A stretch of DNA of 64,000 bases, from positions 2,435,501-2,499,500 of the forward strand of contig NZ_AP018449.1 in the NCBI RefSeq assembly GCF_003966895.1, read 5' to 3'. Source of the DNA: Methylomusa anaerophila (GTDB taxonomy: Bacteria > Bacillota > Negativicutes > Sporomusales > Sporomusaceae). Of the stretch, positions 7,383 through 16,020 are shown piece by piece (within the stretch, counting starts at the first letter, position 1; each line of letters begins with the position of its first letter). Both the position numbers and the translations under genes were made by a program. Below the pieces are notes generated by a model, which was given only the letters and a program-made list of their open reading frames with translations, did no database searches and was not told the origin of the DNA.

Positions 7383-9755
7383 ATGTTTAGGAAGAAAAGA
7401 ATAAAGCTGGGAAAAATCAAGAAAATACTGGGCAATAGCTTTCAGCGGGACATTTTGGTCCTGGTGCTGATCAGTGTACTGATGGGCTCACTGCTGGCCG
7501 GCTCGGTGTCTATGACGGCAAACGCTTATTTTTCGAAAACGGTGGCCAGCCTGGTGGGTGATTATGGGCAGCAGGATATTGTAATCCAAGTCCGGGAAGA
7601 AATGCGGGAAGATTCCGCAGCGCATATACAAAAGATTCTTGACGAAGTCTATCCGGGAGCTGTAATGAAGGAAGGTTCAACCATTACCGGCAAAACAACC
7701 TTCTTTATTACCTTACCGGACCAATATAAGACCCAAAAGAACTATGAAGAACTCTCCAAAGTATTCGGCAGTATTCCCGGCGGCGCCGGTGTTGGCGTTA
7801 TTACCGAGCCGCGGCTGACTATCCGGGGCGTTCCGGAAGGCGCCAAAAATACTTTGATGGACCGTATCATGAAAATCGAAGGCGTCCGGTTTGTGTTTCG
7901 CGACGGAGCTTCCATCGGGGTAATACTTGACTCTGTTAATGTAATGACCGGGGTAAGCTCTCAAATTAATTCTATGCTAAAGGAATATCAGGTAATCGAA
8001 ATCAGTTTTCCCGTTGGCAGCGAGCCGGCGAATCCCGTTCGCCTGGGTGATGACGTTGCCGATGCCCTGCAGAGTGAACTGAAACTGGACTACGCCAAGA
8101 ATGTTTCCACTGACGGAAAAAATGACGATATGACATATATGGTGAGCACCATGAGCGAGTTGAAAAGATTCCTCCAGGCCTACGCATCCCAAGTCACCAT
8201 TACCCCGGCGGCAGGAACGAAGCTGGAAAAGGGGGATAGCGTTGTCTTACAAGGACATGCGACTGCCGCCCCGGTGTCCGGTAATGCTCCCGTTCAGGGC
8301 AACGTTGTGGCAGAAGTGGCAGAGGTACGCAGCGATGGCAGCGCCGATGGTTCAATTAGCCAGGGCGATGCCTCATGGTTAGAAAGTTCGCCGGCCGGGG
8401 TGCAAGGGTATAAGCTGGAGAAAGGATTGGTTGGTTCGCAAAGCATTAGTGTGTCTTATCGCAATCCCCGCCAAGAACTGGGCGGCGCTTTGACAGATAC
8501 CGGCAAACTGGTTGCCCAGATTCCGGGATTCGCCCAGGATGCAAAAAATATCAGCAACACTGCCTTTGATGCCCTTGATAATTACGGCAGCAGTATTCAG
8601 GGCATGCAGCAGACCTTAAGCAGTTTGCAGTCGGCAGGCAGCGCAATTCAGGCCGCCACCGGCGGTTTGGCCAATCTGGATACCACCGGCCTTCAAAATC
8701 AATTGGATAACTCATCCCGGAGTTTGGGCGGGATGGTAAATACCTTGCAAGTGCTGAAACTAATGAATGCTGATGTATCTTCGACAATTGATTCCTTGAA
8801 CAGTACGCAGCGAAATTTAAATAATGTCCGTTCCAGCTTGAGTGCCCTTGACAATATAGCGGCAAATGGCCGGAAGGCGAAAACAACGATTGACAATGTT
8901 GTTGCCAATGGCCAGACTACAATCAATACCCTAAAGGCATTCAACGTTGAAGGCGCACGGGCGGGACTTACCGATGCCAACACTCGTTTGGCAGTTTTGG
9001 GACAGGTGAATGTACCGGTCATTAGCGCTCAAATCCAGTACCTGGCAAATGCTGTCCCCAATCTTAAGGACGAAGAAATAAGCCATTCGGTTAAACTGCT
9101 GGATAAATTTATTGCCGGACAGGTTATTCCCGGCGCCAGAATCCAAATTTTAACCACTAGTAAAGTTAGTGTGGATGCAGTTACACCCATTGTGCAAAAA
9201 CAAGTCGGCCATAACAATATATCCTTGTATTCGTCGGATTTAGGCGTGATTGAGCCTAATACCCGCGCTGAGCTCCAACAAATGCTGGGCGAGATAAAAA
9301 GTATTCTGGCCGGTATGACGGCAATTATCGCCACAGTATTATTCCTTGGCCTTGACCATACCGCCATCATGACGGTAATCAGGCGCAAACGGCTGAGTAA
9401 AAAGAATCCGGTCACCGGCTGGCGCAAAGTCAATGAAAGACTCACCATCGGTTTTACGGCTGCGGAAAGACGCTACGGCATGGCTGTCGGGGCAGTTATG
9501 CTTACCAGCATGTTCCTCCTGACCGGCGGCGGCATGCCCTATCTTCCCTGGATCGGGGTGCCGGTGCTGGGGGCGCTTCTCGGCTTGATTGTTGCCGCCT
9601 ACGCTGAGAAAATCAGCCCGATAGCCGCCGAAGAAGTTATGGCCGGGGAAGCCCTGGGAATGTCCTTTGACGAGATCATGCGGGAAATCGTCATCCCCAG
9701 CGGCCGCCCCGGACTTATGCACAAACTGAACAACCGCAAAGTGAAATTTAAGTAA
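7383..9755 (+). CDS. Large membrane protein with periplasmic coiled coil and C-terminal EAA-like loop; possible ABC permease
   Basis: ATG at 7383 is 9 nt from GAGGTG; about 790 residues. One membrane segment near residues 23-43 is followed by about 590 extracytoplasmic residues containing a Ser/Asn/Leu-rich helical part with repeated NxLD/SLxS patterns (about 370-560). Three more membrane segments follow, then a cytoplasmic tail. The tail (about 748-772) reads AAEEVMAG-EALGMSFDEIMREIVIP, which lines up with the EAA loop of ABC importer permeases (EAA, Gly nine residues on, then I-x-P). The next gene on the same strand is an ABC ATPase. The topology puts the loop in the cytoplasm, where such an ATPase docks. 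I do not recognise a named family. Substrate unknown; envelope lipid, LPS or wall-related work is suggested only by location. Confidence 0.6.
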   Translation: MFRKKRIKLGKIKKILGNSFQRDILVLVLISVLMGSLLAGSVSMTANAYFSKTVASLVGDYGQQDIVIQVREEMREDSAAHIQKILDEVYPGAVMKEGSTITGKTTFFITLPDQYKTQKNYEELSKVFGSIPGGAGVGVITEPRLTIRGVPEGAKNTLMDRIMKIEGVRFVFRDGASIGVILDSVNVMTGVSSQINSMLKEYQVIEISFPVGSEPANPVRLGDDVADALQSELKLDYAKNVSTDGKNDDMTYMVSTMSELKRFLQAYASQVTITPAAGTKLEKGDSVVLQGHATAAPVSGNAPVQGNVVAEVAEVRSDGSADGSISQGDASWLESSPAGVQGYKLEKGLVGSQSISVSYRNPRQELGGALTDTGKLVAQIPGFAQDAKNISNTAFDALDNYGSSIQGMQQTLSSLQSAGSAIQAATGGLANLDTTGLQNQLDNSSRSLGGMVNTLQVLKLMNADVSSTIDSLNSTQRNLNNVRSSLSALDNIAANGRKAKTTIDNVVANGQTTINTLKAFNVEGARAGLTDANTRLAVLGQVNVPVISAQIQYLANAVPNLKDEEISHSVKLLDKFIAGQVIPGARIQILTTSKVSVDAVTPIVQKQVGHNNISLYSSDLGVIEPNTRAELQQMLGEIKSILAGMTAIIATVLFLGLDHTAIMTVIRRKRLSKKNPVTGWRKVNERLTIGFTAAERRYGMAVGAVMLTSMFLLTGGGMPYLPWIGVPVLGALLGLIVAAYAEKISPIAAEEVMAGEALGMSFDEIMREIVIPSGRPGLMHKLNNRKVKFK

Positions 9756-9820
9756 AGGTGGTATCTAATAAAGGGATATCTAAATAAAGGGTACCTAATA
9801 ACGAAGTTATCTAATGCCAC

Positions 9821-9940
9821 GAACTGCTTAGAAATCGTCAGATGCTAGGCGTGACGAGGACCGGAACGCAAGCGTACTGGTTGTACGCTGGAGTGAGGAC
9901 CGCAGGAGTAACGACGCAGATGGCGGTTTATAAGCAGTTC
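9821..9940. repeat. ERIC-like palindromic repeat, copy C (short form, inverted)
   Basis: 120 bp, arms GAACTGCTTA and TAAGCAGTTC, in the opposite orientation to copies A and B. It lies between the EAA-loop protein gene and its ATPase partner. Confidence 0.85.
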
Positions 9941-9982
9941 CCCCCCCTTAAAGGGAGAATAGTCCAAAGAAGGTGAGCTTTT

Positions 9983-10759
9983 TTGTTGAAGATCAACAAC
10001 TTATACAAGCATTTCGGCAGTCTGGTGGCGGTAAATAATCTCAGTATGTCGGTCAATAAAGGTGAGACGGTAGTCATTATGGGGCCTTCCGGCTGCGGCA
10101 AGTCTACCGCCATTCGCGCCATTAACCGCTTGATTGAACCGGATGGCGGTTCCATTTTCCTGGACGGAACTGACGTAACTCTTTTGAGTGAAGAAGAATT
10201 GCGGGGAGTGCGAAAGCGTATCGGCTTTGTATTCCAGCAATTTAATCTGATTGGCCGTTTAACGGCGGTGGAAAATGTTATGCTGGGACTGGTCATGGAC
10301 GGGTTAAAGCGGGAAGAAGCCTATGAAAAGTCACTGGCTGCTTTACAAAAAGTTGGTCTTGACCAGGTTGTTGACCATAGGCCAAGCCAGTTATCCGGGG
10401 GACAGCAGCAACGGGTAGGCATCGCCCGCGCTTTGGCTTACGAGCCTGATCTCATGTTGTGGGATGAACCTACTGCTTCTCTCGACCCTATGCTGGTTAG
10501 AGAAGTTCTTGTCGTCATGGAAGAACTGGCTCGCGTCCGGGAAACCACCATGCTGGTGGTGACCCATGAGATTGCCTTTGCCTTGCATGTGGCGGACCGA
10601 ATCGTATTAATGGACAAGGGGAGTATTGTAGAGTCAGGCGCGCCGCATCGGGTATTTGTGAATCCCGTTTCCGATGTTGGCCGGCGGTACAAGGAATTGA
10701 TCGAATACCAGCTTAACACCAGCAGCCGTACTTTGGCCGGCGAACGTATCGCATCATAG
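9983..10759 (+). CDS. ABC transporter ATP-binding protein (polar amino acid/GlnQ-like subfamily)
   Basis: 258 residues. The start is TTG at 9983 (or TTG at 9986) after AAGGTGAG. Walker A is GPSGCGKST (34-42), the Q-loop is in FVFQQFNL, the signature is LSGGQQQ (137-143) and Walker B is LMLWDEPT (157-164). The closest recognisable group is the GlnQ/HisP ATPases, but no binding protein or standard permease lies nearby. The only membrane partner is the EAA-loop protein upstream, in the same direction across a 227-bp gap holding a repeat. It probably energises that protein, in which case an amino-acid transporter label would mislead. Neighbouring lpxC suggests envelope work. Confidence 0.85.
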   Translation: MLKINNLYKHFGSLVAVNNLSMSVNKGETVVIMGPSGCGKSTAIRAINRLIEPDGGSIFLDGTDVTLLSEEELRGVRKRIGFVFQQFNLIGRLTAVENVMLGLVMDGLKREEAYEKSLAALQKVGLDQVVDHRPSQLSGGQQQRVGIARALAYEPDLMLWDEPTASLDPMLVREVLVVMEELARVRETTMLVVTHEIAFALHVADRIVLMDKGSIVESGAPHRVFVNPVSDVGRRYKELIEYQLNTSSRTLAGERIAS

Positions 10760-10784
10760 AAATTTAACCTTGTGTGACGAGAAG

Positions 10785-10830
10785 TCTCCCGCCTACCCTG
10801 CTCACCGCCGGTGAGAGCGTCGGCGGGAGA
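10785..10830. other. Nested hairpin upstream of lpxC
   Basis: TCTCCCGCC (10785-10793) pairs with GGCGGGAGA (10822-10830), and an inner hairpin CTCACCG-CCGGTGAG lies at 10801-10815. No T-run follows, so it is not a standard intrinsic terminator. It lies 25 nt after the ATPase gene and could be a transcript-end stabiliser or a leader element. Confidence 0.45.
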
Positions 10831-10872
10831 TGAATTGTCGCCCTGATTATGAAGTCTTTTCTAAACACACTC

Positions 10873-10901
10873 TTGCGTTATTGACTAAATTCCTGTAGAA
10901 T
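10873..10901 (+). promoter_or_regulatory. Possible promoter for lpxC
   Basis: TTGCGT at 10873-10878 and TAGAAT at 10896-10901 are separated by 17 nt, 53 nt before the lpxC start. Both boxes are imperfect. Confidence 0.3.
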
Positions 10902-10954
10902 TAATTGGAATTGTATCATTATTTTGAGCGGAATAGGAACTCGGAGGAAACTAG

Positions 10955-11800
10955 ATGGAGCAGCAAACGACCCTACTTCAACGAACCACTTATACAGGCA
11001 TGGGTCTTCACTCCGGCAAAGACGTTACCATTGCTTTATGTCCTGCCCCGGCGAACACAGGTATTGTGTTTGTGCGTACCGACCTTGATGGTCAACCGGA
11101 GGTGCCGGCTATGGCTGAAAATGTTACCAATACAATGCGGGCGACGACTCTGGAAAACGGAGCCGCCAAGGTTTTTACCGTGGAGCACTTGCTTGCAGCC
11201 ATGTATAGTTTGGGTGTGGACAACTGCCGGGTTGAGATCTCTTCGGTTGAGCCGCCGGTGGCAGACGGCAGCGCCTTGCCTTTTGCTGAAATTATTCAGA
11301 CGGCGGGGATTGCAGCAGTGGATGTGCCGCGGGAGGAACCGCTCATTATCACCGAAGCTGTAGCGGTGAGATATCCGGATAAGTTTATTGCCGTGTTGCC
11401 TTACCCTGGTTTTCGCATAACATTTACTTCCGTGAATCCTCATCCGCTGATCGGGGTCCAGTTTGGCGACTACGAAATTACGCCTGAAGTATTCATCCGG
11501 GAAATTGCCCCCGCCCGTACCATCGGTTTTATGCACGAGGTGGAAGCCCTTAAATCTCAGGGATTAGCGCTGGGGGGCAGCCCGGAAAACACGGTTGTGT
11601 ATGATGATGGCCGGACTCTCACTCCATTGCGGTTTCCTGACGAACTGGTAAGGCACAAAATTTTGGACGTCTTGGGGGATCTGACATTGGCCGGGCGAAT
11701 CCGCGGCCATGTTGTGGCCGTGAAATCCAGCCACGCTCTTAATACTGCGCTGGCGAAAGAGATTGTCAAAAAATTTAAACCCGCCAAGGGCCAAGGTTAG
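10955..11800 (+). CDS. lpxC: UDP-3-O-acyl-N-acetylglucosamine deacetylase
   Basis: 281 residues, ATG after GGAGGAAAC. This zinc enzyme catalyses the first committed step of lipid A synthesis, removing the acetyl group of UDP-3-O-acyl-GlcNAc. Zinc ligands are visible as His78 (in VEHLLAAMYSLG), His234 and Asp238 (in HKILDVLGDL), with the general acid/base residues Glu77 and His260 (SSHALN). The length is slightly shorter than E. coli (305). It is followed 71 nt later by fabZ, and a promoter-like sequence precedes it. The gene heads the lpxC-fabZ-lpxA order conserved in many diderm bacteria. Confidence 0.97.
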   Translation: MEQQTTLLQRTTYTGMGLHSGKDVTIALCPAPANTGIVFVRTDLDGQPEVPAMAENVTNTMRATTLENGAAKVFTVEHLLAAMYSLGVDNCRVEISSVEPPVADGSALPFAEIIQTAGIAAVDVPREEPLIITEAVAVRYPDKFIAVLPYPGFRITFTSVNPHPLIGVQFGDYEITPEVFIREIAPARTIGFMHEVEALKSQGLALGGSPENTVVYDDGRTLTPLRFPDELVRHKILDVLGDLTLAGRIRGHVVAVKSSHALNTALAKEIVKKFKPAKGQG

Positions 11801-11871
11801 AAATAAAGAGATAAAGAGATAATTTATAAGATTTATTTGCAAGAGTGTGTGATGAGGAGGCGCGAAAGTTT

Positions 11872-12303
11872 ATGATATTAACGGCAGCTGAAATACAGGA
11901 TATTTTACCGCACCGATATCCGTTTTTGCTTGTGGACAGGATCGTTGAACTTGAGCCGATGAAACGGGCTGTGGGAATCAAGTGTGTTACAGTTAACGAA
12001 CAGTTTTTTCAAGGACATTTTCCCGGCAGACCTGTAATGCCAGGAGTGCTTCTGCTGGAAGCCATGGCTCAGGTTGGCGGTATAGCTATGCTATACCCTG
12101 AGGAATATCGGGGCAAAATAGCTCTATTTGCCGGTATGGACAGAGTAAAGTTCAGGAAGCAGGTAACGCCGGGAGATCAGATTACTTTGGTAGCCGAAAT
12201 TATTAAACTTCGCGGCTTGATAGGCAAAGTATGGGCTGAATCCTTCGTTGAGGGGCAAATTGTCGCCGAAGCGGAGTTTTTGTTTGCTTTATCATCAAGC
12301 TGA
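11872..12303 (+). CDS. fabZ: 3-hydroxyacyl-ACP dehydratase
   Basis: ATG at 11872 follows AGGAGG by 11 nt; an in-frame GTG at 11845 lies upstream of that site and is unlikely. 143 residues, hot-dog fold. It dehydrates 3-hydroxyacyl-ACP in fatty acid elongation, drawing on the same pool that LpxA and LpxD use for lipid A. Catalytic His49 (in [11 protein letters not shown]) and Glu63 (in LLLEAMAQ) are present. Placement between lpxC and lpxA is typical and links acyl supply to lipid A. Confidence 0.96.
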   Translation: MILTAAEIQDILPHRYPFLLVDRIVELEPMKRAVGIKCVTVNEQFFQGHFPGRPVMPGVLLLEAMAQVGGIAMLYPEEYRGKIALFAGMDRVKFRKQVTPGDQITLVAEIIKLRGLIGKVWAESFVEGQIVAEAEFLFALSSS

Positions 12304-12507
12304 GAAGGTGATATTATAATTAATGATGAGAGAACCAGTATAACATAGAGAAAAACCTTTTATTATCTCCCAAATTGGTGAATTCTGCGTGAATTCAACT
12401 GAATATTGCGCGCCAAATTCGGACTGGTCAGTCGGACTATAAGTATCAATGGATGGAGAACAGATACGCATTATATTTATAAAGCTCTAGAGTAGGAGTG
12501 ATTTGCT

Positions 12508-13329
12508 ATGAAACCGGAAACGGTTGTGATACCTTTGCGGAAAATACATGAAACAGCGGTTATTCATCCTAATGCCCGCATTGGCAAAGATGTGGAAATT
12601 GGGCCGTATGCGGTTATTGGTGAGAATGTGCTGATCGATGACGGTACGCAAATTGGCGCTCATGTCGTTGTTGACGGCTGGAGTAAAATTGGTAAAGACT
12701 GTGTCGTTTATCCCGGCGCTTCCATTGGCGCCGAGCCGCAAGACCTTAAGTTCCGTGGGGAAAAAAGCTACGTTTACATTGGTGACAATACCACAATCAG
12801 AGAATTTGCAACAGTCAACAGGGCTACCGGTGAAGGGCAGGAAACCCGGGTCGGCGCCAACTGCCTCCTGATGTCTTACACTCACGTTGCCCACAACTGT
12901 ATCCTGGGTAGTCACGTGATTATGTCCAGTGGCGCAATGCTGGCCGGACACGTGATCGTGGAAGACCGGGCCGTAATTGGCGGCCAGTCCGGCGTACATC
13001 AGTTTGTGAAAATCGGTCGTAATTCCATGGTCGGCGGCGGCTCCAAGGTGGTTCAGGATATCCCGCCCTTTGTCATTGTTGATGGTCATCCGGCCAAAGT
13101 ATGCGGTCTTAACAATGTGGGAATATCCCGTGCCGGGGTCAGCGAAATAGCTCGCCGTAATTTGAAAAAAGCTTATAAGATTCTGTACCGTTCAGGGTTA
13201 AGTCTTGCCCAGGCTATCGCGGTTATGGAGCAGGACCTGGAATCCTGTGAAGAAGTTGAACATTTGCTGCGTTTCCTTCGTAACGCTGAGCGGGGGATAT
13301 GCAGAGGGCGCAAAGAACAGGCAGAGTAA
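12508..13329 (+). CDS. lpxA: Acyl-ACP:UDP-N-acetylglucosamine O-acyltransferase
   Basis: 273 residues, ATG after GTAGGAGTG. It performs the first reaction of lipid A synthesis, moving a 3-hydroxyacyl chain to the 3-OH of UDP-GlcNAc. Hexapeptide repeats (I/V-G-x-x-x) fill residues 20-180, and the catalytic histidine lies in YTHVAHNC (His126/His129). The C-terminal third is helical, as in the acetyltransferase-like LpxA C-terminal domain. A gap of about 200 bp from fabZ holds only short palindromes such as GACTGGTCAGTC and no gene. A palindromic repeat starts 21 nt after the stop. Confidence 0.97.
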   Translation: MKPETVVIPLRKIHETAVIHPNARIGKDVEIGPYAVIGENVLIDDGTQIGAHVVVDGWSKIGKDCVVYPGASIGAEPQDLKFRGEKSYVYIGDNTTIREFATVNRATGEGQETRVGANCLLMSYTHVAHNCILGSHVIMSSGAMLAGHVIVEDRAVIGGQSGVHQFVKIGRNSMVGGGSKVVQDIPPFVIVDGHPAKVCGLNNVGISRAGVSEIARRNLKKAYKILYRSGLSLAQAIAVMEQDLESCEEVEHLLRFLRNAERGICRGRKEQAE

Positions 13330-13350
13330 ACTGTTCGCCTGTTAAGCGGG

Positions 13351-13529
13351 GAACTGATTATAAACGGCCATCTGCGTCGTTACTCCTGCGGTCCTCACTC
13401 CGACGTACGGCCAGTACGCCTCCGTTCCGGTTCTCGTCGCGCCTCCGGTCTGACTATGATAGTTTGAACTGTAATTAGCAAATATCATTGTAATAAGTTT
13501 TTTTCATATGCAACGGTTCTAAGCAGTTC
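13351..13529. repeat. ERIC-like palindromic repeat, copy D (long form)
   Basis: 179 bp. The left arm is GAACTGATTA, with one change that is not matched in the right arm TAAGCAGTTC. It includes the extra segment (CTGACTATGATAG... to ...CATATGCAACGG) seen in copies B and I. Confidence 0.85.
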
Positions 13530-13600
13530 GTGGCAATTCATAAGCTAGCGGATACAAGTTTATTACTCATTAAGATAGAGAGTGCTGAATAACTCGCGCA

Positions 13601-13716
13601 ACCTGCGGTTCCTCGTCGTGCCTTCGGTCTGACTATGATAATCGAACCGTAATCAGCAAATTTCATTGCAATAAGTTTTTTATATGCAACGGTATCTGAC
13701 GATTTCTAAGCAGTTC
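13601..13716. repeat. ERIC-like palindromic repeat, right-half copy
   Basis: Only the right part of the long form is present, from a CCTCGTCGTGCC core through CTGACTATGATAATCGAAC and CATTGCAATAAG to TAAGCAGTTC. It is placed in tandem about 70 bp after copy D. The 489-bp gap between lpxA and lpxI holds these two repeats and no gene. Confidence 0.7.
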
Positions 13717-13818
13717 GTGGCGGTAGGAAATTGTGAGGCTGAACAGCAACTGTTGGGGTGGGGGTTGTCATAGGAGAGAGCGTAATTTGGTATACTATAG
13801 ATACAGGTGGAATGTGAA

Positions 13819-14622
13819 ATGGATAAAATCGGATTGATTGCCGGCGTGGGCCGGTTACCGGTTGAATTTGCCCGTGCCGCTTGCGGCATGGGCTTTGCCG
13901 TGACTGCTGTTGCTGTTGTGCCGGGAGTGGATGGGGAGCTGGCCATGGTAACCGACAAGTATTTTACCATTAGCGCCGGTGAACTGGACAAATTAATATC
14001 TTCTCTTAAAAGCGCCGGTGTCACGCAGGTGACTATGCTGGGGAAGGTGACCAAGGAACTTATGTTTAGCGGGGCAGCCAGTCTGGATCTGCGCATGCGG
14101 AAACTATTGGCGGGGCTTAACGATCACAGTGATGATACCATTATGCTGGCAGTTGTGCATGAACTGGCGGCGGAAGGTATCGGCGTATTGGATCAGACAG
14201 CTTTCTTGCGGCAGCTTATGCCGGCCGCCGGGGTGCTGACCAAGCGCCAGCCAACCGCTGCGGAAAGAGCCGATATGGAGTTCGGTTTTTCCATGGCCCG
14301 TCACATCGGCGGACTGGACATTGGCCAGACAGTAGTTGTAAAAAATCGGGCCGTTATGGCGGTAGAAGCCATTGAAGGCACCGACGCCTGTATCCTTCGC
14401 GGCGGAGCCCTGGGACGCGGCGGTGTGACCGTTGCCAAAGCAGCCAAGCCCGGCCAGGACTTAAGATTTGATGTACCCGGCGTGGGACCCGCCACCATTG
14501 CTGCCATGATCGAAGCCGGCGCCACCGCTCTCGTCATCGAAGCCGGCAAGACCCTCCTCATGGACAAAACCACCGTCGTCACCACCGCCGACGACCACGA
14601 TATTACGATAGTCGCAATGTAA
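13819..14622 (+). CDS. lpxI: UDP-2,3-diacylglucosamine pyrophosphatase, LpxI type
   Basis: ATG at 13819 is 8 nt from AGGTGG; a GTG at 13807 overlaps that site. 267 residues. LpxI hydrolyses UDP-2,3-diacylglucosamine to lipid X and UMP, replacing LpxH of E. coli. The N-terminus IGLIAGVGRLPVEFARAA and the C-terminal domain with LRGGALGRGGVTVAKAAKPGQDLRFDVPGVG are characteristic of the DUF1009/LpxI family. No lpxH-like gene is in the window. The gene is flanked on both sides by palindromic repeats, with lpxB next. Confidence 0.93.
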   Translation: MDKIGLIAGVGRLPVEFARAACGMGFAVTAVAVVPGVDGELAMVTDKYFTISAGELDKLISSLKSAGVTQVTMLGKVTKELMFSGAASLDLRMRKLLAGLNDHSDDTIMLAVVHELAAEGIGVLDQTAFLRQLMPAAGVLTKRQPTAAERADMEFGFSMARHIGGLDIGQTVVVKNRAVMAVEAIEGTDACILRGGALGRGGVTVAKAAKPGQDLRFDVPGVGPATIAAMIEAGATALVIEAGKTLLMDKTTVVTTADDHDITIVAM

Positions 14623-14695
14623 AGACGGACGGGTAACGGTTTAACCGCCCATTATCCTCCCTCCACACGTCTCGGCCAGAATAATCTACTGCCAC

Positions 14696-14815
14696 GAACT
14701 GATTAGAAATCGTCAGCTGCTAGGCGTGACGAGGACCGGAACGGAGGCGTACTGGTGGTACGTCGGAGTGAGGACCACAGGAACAACAACGCAGATGGCG
14801 GTTTATAATCAGTTC
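14696..14815. repeat. ERIC-like palindromic repeat, copy E (short form, inverted, compensated arms)
   Basis: 120 bp. Arms are GAACTGATTA and TAATCAGTTC: the base change relative to the common GAACTGCTTA is matched by the complementary change in the other arm. It lies between lpxI and lpxB. Confidence 0.85.
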
Positions 14816-14848
14816 CCACCTACCTAGGGGGTATTAACACTGAAAATT

Positions 14849-15985
14849 ATGATTTCTGTCGGCGAAGCTTCCGGCGATTTGCACGGGGCTAGCGTCGCCA
14901 ATGCTTTAACACTCATTGAACCTGACATCAAACTGATCGGCATGGGCGGCCAGGCCATGCGGGCCGCCGGCGTGGAGATAGTGTACGATATTGCCGATTT
15001 GGGCATTATAGGTCTGGTGGAAGTGATAAAAAATTTACGGAAATTATTTCGGTTAAGAGACATGCTGGCCGACGTGATGGACCGCGAGCAGCCGGATGTG
15101 CTGGTAGTAATCGATTATCCCGGCTTCAATACCCGCTTGGCCAAAGTTGCCAAACAAAAAGGCATTCCGGTAGTATCGTACATCAGCCCTTCCGCTTGGG
15201 CGTGGGGCCGGGGCCGGGCAAAAGAAGTGGCCGAAACGGTTAATAAAGTTGCGGCCATTTTTCCCTTTGAAGCCGATGTATATAAAGAAGCCGGCGCGGA
15301 TGTGACCTTTGTCGGTCATCCGCTGCTGGATATTGTTAAACCAAGCATGTCGAAAGCAGAAGCTTATCGGTATTTTGGGGCGCAGGAATCCCGGCCGATC
15401 GTATTATTGATGCCCGGCAGCCGTCAGCAGGAAATTGACAAGCTGCTGCCGGCGATGCTCGCCGCCTGCCTTAAGATTGTTGAAAAAGTACCGGATTGTC
15501 AATTTTTTTTACCGGTAGCCTCGACAATTTCCCGGGAAATGTTGCAAAATAATATTGAACCCTGTCAGGTGCCGATAGTTTTAACTACTGACCGCAGCTA
15601 TGACTTGATGGGTATCGCCGGCGTAGCAGTTGCCGCTTCCGGTACGGCTACACTGGAGGCGTCCCTGATGGGGCTGCCCAGCATCATTATTTATAAGCTG
15701 GTGCCTCTTACCTATTATTTGGGCAGATTAATGATAAAGATCCCTTATATCGGGCTGCCGAATATTATTGCCGGGCGAAAAATCATGCCGGAGTTGATCC
15801 AGGGCGATGCTAACGTTGATAATATTGCCCGGGAAGCTATCCGATTTTTAACCGATCCCGCCGTTCGCGCGGCAGCTGGCGCTGATTTGGCTGAAGTCAA
15901 AAATAAATTGGGACAGACAGGAGCTGTTCACCGGGTGGCGGAACTGATACTGGAGGTCGCCCGCAACAAAGCAATATCAATATAA
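14849..15985 (+). CDS. lpxB: Lipid-A-disaccharide synthase
   Basis: 378 residues from ATG 14849. LpxB (GT19) joins UDP-2,3-diacylglucosamine and lipid X to give the lipid A disaccharide 1-phosphate. The N-terminus MISVGEASGDLHGA and the internal SPSAWAWGRGRAKEV, LMPGSRQQEI and SGTATLEASL motifs are diagnostic. The ribosome binding site TAGGGGG (about 14825-14831) is 17 nt from this ATG but only 8 nt from an in-frame CTG at 14840; CTG-Lys-Ile-Met would restore the usual MKIMIS start, so translation may begin at 14840. Length fits the family. Confidence 0.95.
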   Translation: MISVGEASGDLHGASVANALTLIEPDIKLIGMGGQAMRAAGVEIVYDIADLGIIGLVEVIKNLRKLFRLRDMLADVMDREQPDVLVVIDYPGFNTRLAKVAKQKGIPVVSYISPSAWAWGRGRAKEVAETVNKVAAIFPFEADVYKEAGADVTFVGHPLLDIVKPSMSKAEAYRYFGAQESRPIVLLMPGSRQQEIDKLLPAMLAACLKIVEKVPDCQFFLPVASTISREMLQNNIEPCQVPIVLTTDRSYDLMGIAGVAVAASGTATLEASLMGLPSIIIYKLVPLTYYLGRLMIKIPYIGLPNIIAGRKIMPELIQGDANVDNIAREAIRFLTDPAVRAAAGADLAEVKNKLGQTGAVHRVAELILEVARNKAISI

Positions 15986-16020
15986 GTGCGTGTTTTAAAA
16001 ACACGCAACCGTAATATAGT

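Noticed and set aside
9983..10759. A standard polar amino-acid importer
   Set aside because: Sequence type fits, but no binding protein or normal permease is adjacent; the only neighbour with a membrane domain is the EAA-loop protein.
10905..11363. Frame overlapping lpxC on the same strand
   Set aside because: Out of frame with the clear lpxC gene, Arg/Trp-rich and without any domain; a shadow frame.
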